A stretch of DNA of 10,577 nt. Origin: K189A clade bacterium (GTDB lineage: Bacteria; Pseudomonadota; Gammaproteobacteria; Pseudomonadales; Azotimanducaceae). Below are positions 1 to 5,938 of the stretch, piece after piece. How positions within the stretch are numbered: the stretch's first letter is position 1; the number at the start of each line of letters is the position of its first letter. The notes under the pieces are model-generated. The model had not been told where the DNA came from. It saw only the letters and a list, made by a program, of their open reading frames with translations, and searched no databases. The translations under genes and the position numbers were made by a program. The stretch covers positions 1 to 10,577 of the forward strand of contig RKSB01000034.1 in NCBI GenBank assembly GCA_007571095.1. Direction: 5' to 3'.

Positions 1-2
1 GA

Positions 3-161
3 GAAACCGACAAGGCGATCCAGCAGATTCAGAGTGCTCTGCGGCTGACTTCAGAGAATTCGGGGCTCTACTATTCACTCCGAAACCGGCTGGACTCGAC
101 AACCGGCAAAAAGGAGAAGGGCCAGGAACCCTGCCTACTGGTCAGGAAGTCTGGGCAATAA
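3..161 (+). CDS. C-terminal end of a probable TPR/M48-type metallopeptidase (BepA-like), partial
   Basis: The frame is open from the window edge to a TAA at 159-161 and encodes the last 52 residues of a protein whose body lies outside the window. It starts with an amphipathic helix-like stretch (ETDKAIQQIQSALRLT) followed by YYSLRNRLD and a basic tail. An 'AI.QLQ.AL.L ... R..RL' pattern is typical of the TPR end of BepA-type M48 metallopeptidases, periplasmic proteases that help assemble outer-membrane proteins. A gene of this kind lies next to nadA in Pseudomonas, which supports the guess. The gene converges on nadA and the two reading frames overlap by 20 bases. The catalytic HExxH region is not in view, so the family call is an inference from a short tail and gene order; a different TPR protein is possible. 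Confidence 0.5.
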   Translation, partial: ETDKAIQQIQSALRLTSENSGLYYSLRNRLDSTTGKKEKGQEPCLLVRKSGQ

Positions 162-1200
162 CAGTCTTTTGCTGCCTTCTGAAATCCAGCATTCTCTGTA
201 GAGGCTTGCGGGCTTTTTCGACAAGCCCGTCGTCCAAATGAATTTCATTGGCCTGCATTCGCTCTGCCTGACTCAGCGTGTCGTGCAACGACTGCAAGTG
301 GTTCATCTCCATCCACGGACAGCGAGCACAACTCTTACAGGTTGCACCCTCGCCTGCGGTCGGGGCTTCCAGAAATTTTTTGTCGGGCACTGTCTGACGC
401 AGTTTGTGAAACAGGCCGCGATCGGTGGCGACGATAAAAGTGGAGTTAGGCAGCCTTTTGGCGGCATCTATGATCTGGCTTGTGGAACCGACTTCGTCCG
501 CCAACTCGATGACCGCAGCAGGCGATTCCGGATGCACCAGCACAGCGGCATTCGGATAGACCTTCTTCAGGTCTTCAACACCTTCCGCCTTGAACTCTTC
601 GTGAACAATGCAGGCACCGTCCCACAACAGAATATCGGCACCGGTTTGCGTTGCAACGTATTGACCCAGGTATTTGTCAGGTGCCCAGAGTATTTTTTCG
701 CCCCTGCGGTGAAGATGACGGACGACATCGGTAGCGATAGACGAAGTTACCACCCAGTCACTGCGCGCCTTGACTCTGGCCGAAGTGTTGGCATACACAA
801 CCACCGTTCGCTCGGGGTTGGCATCACAAAAGCGGGTAAATTCGTCTGCCGGGCAGCCGAGATCCAGTGAACAGGTAGCATTCGCATCCAGCATCAAGAC
901 CCTTTTGTGCGGACTCAGAATCTTGGCTGTCTCACCCATAAACCGGACGCCGGCTACGATCAGGGTCTGGCTCGAATGATCTCGGCCAAAACGGGCCATC
1001 TCCAGAGAGTCGGCGACAAAGCCTCCCGTCTCTTCGGCCAGATCCTGAATTTCGCCGGCGGTGTAGTAATGCGCTACGATAACCGCACCGAGTTCCCGAA
1101 TACGGTCAGTCAGGGATTCCTGCATTAACCGATTTTGACCGGGTCGGGTAACGGGCGGCTCTCGAAAAACAGAGGCTCGCAAGATACCAGACTGTGTCAT
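142..1200 (-). CDS. nadA: Quinolinate synthase A (NadA)
   Basis: NadA is a cytoplasmic [4Fe-4S] enzyme that condenses iminoaspartate (made by NadB) with dihydroxyacetone phosphate to quinolinate, in de novo NAD synthesis. The 352-residue product matches the family along its length: HYYT (44-47), GDSLEMA-like VADSLEMARF (62-71), RFMGETAKIL (86-95), VVYANTSA (134-141), VTSSIA (151-156), VHPESP (222-227) and the C-terminal CxxCxxC at C288/C291/C294. C110, C197 and C294 correspond to the three cluster ligands known from E. coli (C113, C200, C297). I chose the ATG at 1200. A TTG at 1296 in the same frame would add 32 residues absent from the usual ~350-residue proteins and would place the promoter-like element at 1238-1246 inside the gene. 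No clear Shine-Dalgarno site is visible. NadB is not in the window. Confidence 0.96.
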   Translation of the reverse strand: MTQSGILRASVFREPPVTRPGQNRLMQESLTDRIRELGAVIVAHYYTAGEIQDLAEETGGFVADSLEMARFGRDHSSQTLIVAGVRFMGETAKILSPHKRVLMLDANATCSLDLGCPADEFTRFCDANPERTVVVYANTSARVKARSDWVVTSSIATDVVRHLHRRGEKILWAPDKYLGQYVATQTGADILLWDGACIVHEEFKAEGVEDLKKVYPNAAVLVHPESPAAVIELADEVGSTSQIIDAAKRLPNSTFIVATDRGLFHKLRQTVPDKKFLEAPTAGEGATCKSCARCPWMEMNHLQSLHDTLSQAERMQANEIHLDDGLVEKARKPLQRMLDFRRQQKTVIAQTS

Positions 1201-1237
1201 AGTTAGGAAACCCGTTTGCAAAAGCAAGCGTTCAAGA

Positions 1238-1246
1238 ATAATACCA
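1238..1246 (-). promoter_or_regulatory. Probable extended -10 promoter of nadA
   Basis: On the minus strand the sequence TGGTATTAT has the TG-n-TATTAT form of an extended -10 element (TATTAT differs from TATAAT at one base). It would start transcription near 1231, about 30 bases before the nadA ATG at 1200. No good -35 hexamer stands at 16-18 bases; a TTGATG lies 19 bases upstream. It sits in the 128-base divergent gap between nadA and the ATP-grasp gene. Confidence 0.45.
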
Positions 1247-1328
1247 CATTGGGCCAACAGGTCATCAATTCGGCGGGCCGGTTTTGGTTTATTCAAACGG
1301 GAAATATGAATCTTTTTTGCTCGACACC

Positions 1329-2291
1329 ATGCCAGCTGACTCGAACTCGAAAAACCTGACTTTTCTGGTAAAGGACGCCGAGGAGGCTGACCAGACGAAT
1401 ACGGGGTTTCGAAGGCTGAGTGCTGCCTGCAGGCAAGCTGGCTGGCAAGTCAAGGTAGCAGAGGTTGACAGCCTGTCCCTGATTGACAATCAACCCCACT
1501 GGCGTTGTTGCGAGCACTGGGAAAACACGACTGACACTCGGCTGCTCTGGCTCGTCAGCTTTGGGCGACAAAGTCGTTTTCTCGACAAGATGCAGCTACT
1601 GGCACTGGCTGAACAGAATATTCCGCTAATCAACAGCACTCGAGGCCTGGTGTTCTGGCACAGCAAATACTTTTCGGCGAGTATGAATCGAACTGGAATT
1701 CGGACACCAACCACTCTGGCGTCTGGATCGGCAGACTGGCTGTGGGCCGAAATCAAAAGGCGAGGCGGTCACTGGGTGGCCAAGCCGCCGGCAGGAAGTT
1801 GCGGCAAGGGAGTCTACAGGCTGCATCCGAAAGATGAGGGCGGGCGAAGCATTCTGCAGCAACTGACTGATCAGAGTCATTGTCTGGTTCAGCGATACAT
1901 TCCCGAAATCGTCGCCGGTGAAAAGCGGGTTCTGCTCGCTGGCGGCGAAGTCATTGGGCAGTACAAGCGGCTACCGGAAAAGGATTTTCGAGCCAATCTC
2001 GCCTGTGAGGGCCGAGCTGTCGGCTGTAGTCTGAACGACTCCGAATATTCAGCGATGAAGCGACTGGCGAAGGAACTGCGAGAACAGGGTGTCCTGTTTG
2101 CCGGCATCGACCTGTGCTGGCCCTGGTTGATTGAGATCAATGTGGTCAATCCGGGCGGGCTGGACACGATGGCTCGATTGTACGGAGAAGACAGTTCATG
2201 CCGAGTAGTCGATGCCGTTGAACGGGCACTTGGATTCAAGGCAAGCACTCCGTCCCGAATTGTAAGAACTGTCGGCAGTGGTGGGCCGTAA
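1329..2291 (+). CDS. Glutathione synthetase-like ATP-grasp ligase
   Basis: The 320-residue product is close in length to E. coli GshB (about 315) and shows the ATP-grasp landmarks in order: a glycine-rich nucleotide loop AKPPAGSCGKGVYRL (151-165), YIPEI..GEKRVLL.GGE (190-207, GshB has YLPAI..GDKRVLV.DGE), RANLACEGRA (221-230, GshB has RGNLAAGGRG), LFAGIDL (256-262) and LIEINVVNPGGL (267-278), where E269 and N271 sit where Mg-ATP ligands are in GshB. The N-terminal third is much more divergent. By analogy it joins gamma-glutamylcysteine and glycine, but substrate is not proven; a related peptide ligase is possible and no gshA is in view. The start is uncertain: ATG 1329 is used, TTG 1284 or 1317 are alternatives, and none has a clear ribosome site. 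The gene is the only complete plus-strand gene here, and its TAA lies on bases copied from the 3' end of the neighbouring tRNA gene. Confidence 0.8.
   Translation: MPADSNSKNLTFLVKDAEEADQTNTGFRRLSAACRQAGWQVKVAEVDSLSLIDNQPHWRCCEHWENTTDTRLLWLVSFGRQSRFLDKMQLLALAEQNIPLINSTRGLVFWHSKYFSASMNRTGIRTPTTLASGSADWLWAEIKRRGGHWVAKPPAGSCGKGVYRLHPKDEGGRSILQQLTDQSHCLVQRYIPEIVAGEKRVLLAGGEVIGQYKRLPEKDFRANLACEGRAVGCSLNDSEYSAMKRLAKELREQGVLFAGIDLCWPWLIEINVVNPGGLDTMARLYGEDSSCRVVDAVERALGFKASTPSRIVRTVGSGGP
2094..2289 (+). repeat. Direct repeat, copy A (3' end of ATP-grasp gene plus tRNA-Lys 3' end bases)
   Basis: This segment is repeated at 2306-2514. The central part, about 84 bases from the GAGATCAATGTGG codons onward, differs by one base. 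The flanks differ more, with a 12-base indel and a 1-base indel. Copy A carries the working 3' end of the ATP-grasp gene and finishes with TGGTGGGCCGT (2279-2289), which equals the reverse complement of the tRNA-Lys 3' end. Confidence 0.9.
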
Positions 2292-2302
2292 CCAAAGAGT
2301 GA

Positions 2303-2516
2303 TTCCTGTTTGCAGGTATCGACCTGTGCTGGCCCCAGCCGATTGACAAGTTGATCGAGATCAATGTGGTCAATCCGGGCGGGCTGGACACGATGGCTCG
2401 ATTGTACGGAGAAGACAGTTCATGCCGACTAGTCGATGCCGCCCAGCCGGGCACTTGGATTCAAGGCAAGTGCTCTATCCCGAATTGCAAACCCTGTCGG
2501 CAGTGGTGGGCCGTGA
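2303..2516 (+). pseudogene. Degraded second copy of the ATP-grasp gene 3' end
   Basis: From 2306 the sequence again encodes LFAGIDLCWP, then four extra residues' worth of bases (QPIDK replaces W), then LIEINVVNPGG and on through LYGEDSSCR. An in-frame TGA at 2300-2302 stands just before it and there is no N-terminal two thirds, so it cannot make an ATP-grasp enzyme. After GTCGATGCC there is one extra base relative to copy A, which shifts the frame. If that base is ignored, the tail reads ALGFKASALSRIANPVGSGGP and stops at TGA 2514-2516, inside the tRNA gene, parallel to the tail of copy A. Several upstream differences are synonymous, which suggests the fragment came from a once-functional allele rather than drifting as dead DNA throughout. 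Confidence 0.8.
2306..2514 (+). repeat. Direct repeat, copy B, ending inside tRNA-Lys
   Basis: This is the partner of the repeat at 2094-2289. The offset is 212 bases at the start, 224 after the 12-base insertion and 225 after the extra single base. It ends with TGGTGGGCCGT (2504-2514), which here is the genuine 3' end (ACGGCCCACCA on the minus strand) of tRNA-Lys. Confidence 0.9.
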
Positions 2517-2579
2517 AGGACTCGAACCTTCGACACTCGGGTTAAAAGCCCGGTGCTCTACCAACTGAGCTAACGGCCC
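2504..2579 (-). tRNA. tRNA-Lys (anticodon TTT)
   Basis: The 76-base minus-strand sequence folds as a standard cloverleaf: acceptor GGGCCGT/ACGGCCC, D stem GCTC/GAGC with AGTTGGTA loop, anticodon stem CCGGG/CCCGA with loop CTTTTAA, T stem GAAGG/CCTTC with loop TTCGAGT, and an encoded CCA. The anticodon TTT lies at 2544-2546 and reads AAA/AAG lysine codons. The outermost anticodon-stem pair (27-43) is C-A here, where E. coli tRNA-Lys has a G-T wobble. Its place between cpoB and nadA matches the E. coli lysT-lysQ tRNA cluster, but only one tRNA is present. It is expressed antisense to the ATP-grasp gene. Confidence 0.97.
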
Positions 2580-2598
2580 TTGTGAAGGGTCTTTTTTT
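2575..2598 (+). terminator. Rho-independent terminator-like hairpin, plus strand
   Basis: GGCCCTT (2575-2581) pairs with AAGGGTC (2585-2591, one G-T pair) around a GTG loop and is followed directly by seven T (2592-2598). This is a classic intrinsic terminator shape for plus-strand transcription and would end the ATP-grasp transcript after it has crossed the tRNA gene in antisense. The first five bases of the left arm are the 5' acceptor bases of tRNA-Lys, so the element is built partly from the tRNA gene. Confidence 0.65.
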
Positions 2599-2677
2599 CT
2601 GGCCGGAAAAACTGCCAGATGTTACCAAATTCCTGACCAGAACGACACTGACCAACGAAGACGGAAAGCCCGAAAGT

Positions 2678-2694
2678 CGACACTTGGAGTGTCG
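2678..2694. repeat. Short perfect inverted repeat upstream of tRNA-Lys
   Basis: CGACACT and AGTGTCG form a perfect 7-base palindrome around TGG. There is no T-run on either side, so it is not a terminator. It lies about 100 bases upstream of the tRNA and could be an operator or an RNA hairpin; chance is also possible. Confidence 0.35.
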
Positions 2695-2762
2695 GTGCAG
2701 AGCAGGGCGAGAACTCTCTTGATCGGCCGGGCATTTCTCTTTCGACGCAACAGAAGAGGCCG

Positions 2763-2784
2763 AAAAAATTTCGCAAAACGCGAA
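2763..2784 (-). terminator. Weak terminator-like hairpin downstream of cpoB
   Basis: On the minus strand TTCGC-GTTTT-GCGAA is followed by A and six T. The stem has only 5 pairs, so termination would be partial at best. It lies about 110 bases past the cpoB stop and before tRNA-Lys, where the tol-pal transcript might end. Confidence 0.4.
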
Positions 2785-2891
2785 CCAGAAGGCTCTGGAA
2801 AAGGAACTACAGGAAAACGGAGGGACAAGAGCCGAGCACAAGAAAGTGCGAAGATCGGTCGTTCCGGCTGACCCTCCGCACCGGCGGGCCG

Positions 2892-3656
2892 CTAGCCTCG
2901 ATTGCTTCGGTAGTTAATAGCCAGTCTGGAGGCGGAACTGCTGGGGAACTCCCTCATGACTCTCTCGAAATACTGGTCGGACTCCTCTTTTTGACCCAGC
3001 TGATCGTGTATGGTGCCAAGCTTGTAGAGTGCCGTCGGTACTCGCCTGTTGTTGGGAAAACGTTCAATCAGCTGAACGAAGGTCTGACGACTCTTCTCCA
3101 CTTCCGGCTTCGGCAAAAGCAGGTAGAGTTCACCGACCCAATAGAGCGAATTGGCGGCCACTGCACCTCTTGGATATTGTCTGACCACCTGGTTAAAGGC
3201 TTCGATAGAGTCCTCAAAGCGCTTCTGTTGAGCAAGCTCCCGAGCCTTTTTGTAAGCCTCCTGCTCGGGGCTGCCCGCAGGTGCGCGAGCGGCTTGCTGC
3301 GTGGCAGGTGCAGAGGCAGACTGGGCGACCTCGCCGATACGCTGGTCGAGATCAAGGTATCGCTGCTTCTGCTCCTCGGACATACGTCTGAGCCTTATTG
3401 ACTGCTCCTCAACGATGCCGCTCAGGCGAGCGATCTCCTCCTCCAGAAGTTGAAGTTTGTAGAGCAATTGCTCGGACTGTTCAATCCACGCAGGATCATC
3501 GCCGAAGTTATCCTCTACGGTCTTGCCCTGTCCGGGCGGATAAAGCCTGGGGCCATCGCCGCGGCGAGACTGGGCGGACGCGAGGGTAACAGGCAACACA
3601 CAAAAAGCGAGGACAAAAGCCCGAATAAACCAGAATCGGTTGAATGAAGCCTTCAT
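2892..3656 (-). CDS. cpoB: Cell division coordinator CpoB (YbgF)
   Basis: CpoB is a periplasmic protein that binds TolA and, in E. coli, links Tol-Pal function to septal peptidoglycan synthesis by PBP1B. The 254-residue product has the family layout: a signal peptide (basic start, hydrophobic core about 10-24, likely cleavage after LASA near residue 28), a proline-rich linker, a charged coiled coil (about 56-112) that trimerises in the family, a short Ala/Pro linker, and C-terminal TPR repeats (about 133-250) with ARELAQQKRFEDSIEAFNQV, NSLYWVGELY and TALYKLGTIHDQLG. It is the last protein gene of the tol-pal cluster, 101 bases after pal, with a hairpin in the gap. I use ATG 3656; a TTG four codons upstream is possible and neither has a strong ribosome site. 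It ends with TAG. Confidence 0.92.
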   Translation of the reverse strand: MKASFNRFWFIRAFVLAFCVLPVTLASAQSRRGDGPRLYPPGQGKTVEDNFGDDPAWIEQSEQLLYKLQLLEEEIARLSGIVEEQSIRLRRMSEEQKQRYLDLDQRIGEVAQSASAPATQQAARAPAGSPEQEAYKKARELAQQKRFEDSIEAFNQVVRQYPRGAVAANSLYWVGELYLLLPKPEVEKSRQTFVQLIERFPNNRRVPTALYKLGTIHDQLGQKEESDQYFERVMREFPSSSASRLAINYRSNRG

Positions 3657-3694
3657 CGCAAAAAGCAACTGTGAGTTCTTCGAAATTCCGCCTT

Positions 3695-3728
3695 AACGGA
3701 GGCCACTGACTGGCAGACGACCTCCGTT
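3695..3728 (-). other. Stem-loop in the pal-cpoB gap
   Basis: AACGGAGG and CCTCCGTT form a perfect 8-base stem with an 18-base loop, inside which GCCA/TGGC can pair again. No T-run follows on the minus strand (AAGGCGG does), so it is unlikely to be a full terminator. A role in mRNA processing or 3' end protection of pal mRNA is an inference. Confidence 0.5.
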
Positions 3729-3757
3729 TGAAAGAAAGAACTCGAAACCGGACGGCA

Positions 3758-4321
3758 TTACTGATGAATAATGACGGCCCTTCTGTTCTGAGCCCAGGCA
3801 GTTTCGTTGCTGGCCGGATCAACGGGCCTTTCTTCACCAAAACTGACGGTTTTTATCTGATTCTGACGTACTCCTCGAGAACGCAGATAATCAGCCACCG
3901 CCTTGGCTCTCAAATCACCCAAAGCCAGATTGTATTCACGAGTACCCCTTTCGTCGCAGTGGCCCTCGATCGTTATCTGCTTGTCCGGGTTTTGACGCAG
4001 ATAATCAGCGTGCACTCTCAAGAAGCGGCGAGCGGCGGGGGGTAGTAACGAATTATCAAAGGCAAACCTGACCAGTTCGGGAACCTGCGCCATGGCACCA
4101 CCCGGGCGAGAGACAAACAGCTGACCGCGCCGAATATCAAATACCGTGCCGGTATCCACTCGAGGAGTTACTGGCTGCTCAACTCTGGCACCTCTCTCCT
4201 TTGCAGTAGTGGTGATTTGAGTCGGCAGATCGCCGCAGGCACAACCTGCCAGTAACAAGGGCACCGCCGCCAACTTCAAGCTCATGAAAGCCGTGGTCCT
4301 GGTATTTTTGAAGCCGTTCAT
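3758..4321 (-). CDS. pal: Peptidoglycan-associated lipoprotein Pal
   Basis: Pal is an outer-membrane lipoprotein that binds peptidoglycan and TolB and is concentrated at the division site by the TolQRA motor. The 187-residue product begins with a lipoprotein signal ending in the lipobox LAGC (24-27, lipidated C27), a flexible linker to about residue 65, then the OmpA-like domain: VRFAFDNSLL (84-93), IEGHCDERGTREYNLALG (118-135) and RAKAVADYLRSRGV (138-151), with D123 and R138 at the usual diaminopimelate-contacting positions. Start ATG 4321 is preceded by AGGAG eight bases upstream, which decides it over an in-frame codon 13 triplets earlier. A promoter-like element lies in the gap before it, so pal can be made independently of tolQRAB. 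Confidence 0.96.
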   Translation of the reverse strand: MNGFKNTRTTAFMSLKLAAVPLLLAGCACGDLPTQITTTAKERGARVEQPVTPRVDTGTVFDIRRGQLFVSRPGGAMAQVPELVRFAFDNSLLPPAARRFLRVHADYLRQNPDKQITIEGHCDERGTREYNLALGDLRAKAVADYLRSRGVRQNQIKTVSFGEERPVDPASNETAWAQNRRAVIIHQ

Positions 4322-4373
4322 ATAAAACTCCTGATCGTTAAGCACAAAGCAACCGAACATACACCCTTAGGGC

Positions 4374-4402
4374 ATTGTAGCGGATAACTGCAACCGATGC
4401 AA
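4374..4402 (-). promoter_or_regulatory. Probable sigma-70 promoter of pal
   Basis: On the minus strand TTGCAT (4397-4402) and TACAAT (4374-4379) are separated by exactly 17 bases. The -10 matches TATAAT at five of six positions; the -35 shares only TTG. Transcription would start near 4367, giving a leader of about 45 bases with AGGAG before the pal ATG. An internal promoter before pal is also known in E. coli. Confidence 0.55.
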
Positions 4403-4492
4403 ACAGAGGCAAAAAGCCCTTATGGCAGCCTGCTACGAGTGCAGATTATTCCGGCTATTGTAACCTTTTCTCAAGGATTTCAGTATTCACCT

Positions 4493-5908
4493 TTACTCGT
4501 CATCTTCGGGCAGAACCAGCGTACCGTCTTCCTCTTCGATATGATCCGTAGCTACGAAGAATGGGGACCATGATGGCTCTCTAACCTCGCTGTTGGCGGT
4601 ATCAGGCAAATCATACTTGACAGTGCCGTCCAGAGAAAGCACCGCAAGTATACCTTTGCCATAGCTTCGAGTGGCATATATCAGCATCGTACCATTGGGC
4701 GAAATGCTGGGCGATTCGTCCAGAGCGGTGGTGGTCAGAATACGGATATTCCCTTCCTCAAAACCCATTCTGGCAATATGAAAAGTCCCCTCTCTTTGAT
4801 GGACAAAAGCGATGCTCCTGCCATCCGGCAGCACCCGAGCGTGCGCATTGTAATCCCCTTCCAGCGTCAGACGGGTAATCCTTCTGGGCTTCAGGGTGAG
4901 CAGGTAGATTTGGGGGCTGCCGCTACGATTCGAGGTGAAGACCAGACCGCTGCCATCAGGCAGCCAGGAAGGCTCGGTGTCAATACGGTAATGCTTGGTC
5001 ACCTGTTGCAACTTGCCACTGATAAGGTCCTTTATGTAAATGTCAGGATTGCCCCTGCGAGCGAGAACCAGAGCAAGCTGGCTGGCATCTGGAGAGAAGG
5101 AGGGCGCGCTGCTTCGACCATCGAATTCAACCACAACCTGACGCCGTTTGGACAGCAGGTCGTGCAGGATAACGGCACCGCGACCACGTTCAAAGGAAAC
5201 ATAGGCTACTTTACGGCCATCCGGCGACCAGGCGGGTGACAGAAGCGGAGCTTGCGACTGGTAAAGAATGTTCTGATTGGCACCATCCACATCTGAAAAC
5301 AGAAGCCGGTAGTTGGGCGCGCCGGAAGTCAGGTCGCTCACCGCAACATAGAGCAGTTTGGTCGAGTAGGCTCCTGGAATGCCGGTAATCTGCTCGTAGA
5401 CGGTATCGCTGATGTAATGGGCAGTACTTTTCAGGTCCTCGGCGGTTCCCGGCAATTCATCCTCAAACATCACCGATTGACGATCAACATCCAGCAGGTA
5501 GAAGCGAGTGGTAAAAACGCCGGCACCCTCATCCCGTATGCTGCCAAGAACGAGGTACTGGACGCCGAGCAGGCTCCAGTCCTGATAGTAGACCTCGTCC
5601 AGGCTACCCGGAAAAGACAGCATGTCATCGAGCGACAATGGCGAAAACTGACCGCTACGGGCGAGATCGGCGGCGATGATCCGATCAACGCCGAGAATGT
5701 TTACGCCAGCGGGAACATCACCAACCGTAAACGGCACCACTGCAATGGAAGCGGCATCGGCGTTGCCCTTGGTGATCTGCACGACCAGTTCCGCCTGTAC
5801 CAGACCGGAAAGGCTCAACCACAGCAGCAGGACTCTGACCAACAAGGAACAGGAGAAGGGGCACCGATGCATACGTTTCATAACAGGTTTCATAATTTGT
5901 TTTATCAC
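4493..5908 (-). CDS. tolB: Tol-Pal system protein TolB
   Basis: TolB is a periplasmic beta-propeller protein that binds Pal, and through its N-terminal strand TolA. The 471-residue product has a basic n-region, hydrophobic signal (about 20-36) and likely cleavage after VQA (39). The mature N-terminus ELVVQITKG is the TolA/Pal-controlled box. An alpha/beta domain with IAVVPF follows to about 180, then propeller blades marked by AWSPDGRKVAYVS, SFSPDASQLALV, SWLPDGSGLVFTSNRSG, VLPDGRSIAFV, SISPNGTMLIYATR and PSWSPF. It starts at GTG 5908: GAGGAG stands nine bases before it, although ATG codons follow at codons 6, 10 and 13. The protein is longer than the ~430 residues usual, owing to a long n-region and an acidic tail (IEEEDGTLVLPEDDE). 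It lies 30 bases after tolA. Confidence 0.96.
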   Translation of the reverse strand: MIKQIMKPVMKRMHRCPFSCSLLVRVLLLWLSLSGLVQAELVVQITKGNADAASIAVVPFTVGDVPAGVNILGVDRIIAADLARSGQFSPLSLDDMLSFPGSLDEVYYQDWSLLGVQYLVLGSIRDEGAGVFTTRFYLLDVDRQSVMFEDELPGTAEDLKSTAHYISDTVYEQITGIPGAYSTKLLYVAVSDLTSGAPNYRLLFSDVDGANQNILYQSQAPLLSPAWSPDGRKVAYVSFERGRGAVILHDLLSKRRQVVVEFDGRSSAPSFSPDASQLALVLARRGNPDIYIKDLISGKLQQVTKHYRIDTEPSWLPDGSGLVFTSNRSGSPQIYLLTLKPRRITRLTLEGDYNAHARVLPDGRSIAFVHQREGTFHIARMGFEEGNIRILTTTALDESPSISPNGTMLIYATRSYGKGILAVLSLDGTVKYDLPDTANSEVREPSWSPFFVATDHIEEEDGTLVLPEDDE

Positions 5909-5938
5909 TTGCCGAGTCTCCTCGAATTGTCGGCTGAA

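Larger units (their letters stand above)
2580..2891. other. 312-base gap between tRNA-Lys and cpoB without a convincing gene
   Basis: No protein here resembles a known family, and no second tRNA is visible although E. coli carries several at this place. The stretch is poor in stop codons in several frames, giving overlapping open frames of 60-99 codons that lack family features; one ends in SSVGRAPGF, a typical false translation across a tRNA gene. The gap holds a plus-strand terminator at its left edge, a weak minus-strand terminator (2763-2784), a palindrome (2678-2694) and, on the minus strand, TGGTAACAT at 2619-2627, a poor extended -10 candidate for the tRNA without a matching -35. Confidence 0.6.

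Noticed and set aside
238..870. Plus-strand open frame of 210 codons
   Set aside because: It lies entirely antisense to nadA, whose frame is fully conserved, and shows no motif of its own.
1201..1296. A 32-residue N-terminal extension of NadA from a TTG start at 1296
   Set aside because: It exceeds the usual family length, has no ribosome site and would put the best nadA promoter candidate inside the gene.
2351..2545. Short plus-strand open frame of 64 codons ending AVKDSNLRHSG
   Set aside because: It is the broken second copy of the ATP-grasp tail running through a frameshift into antisense tRNA sequence; the end is a typical false translation of a tRNA gene.
2542..2841. Minus-strand open frame of 99 codons across the tRNA and the gap upstream
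   Set aside because: Its C-terminus (SSVGRAPGF) is translated tRNA, the rest is low-complexity Ser/Phe/Arg sequence with no family features, and no ribosome site was seen.
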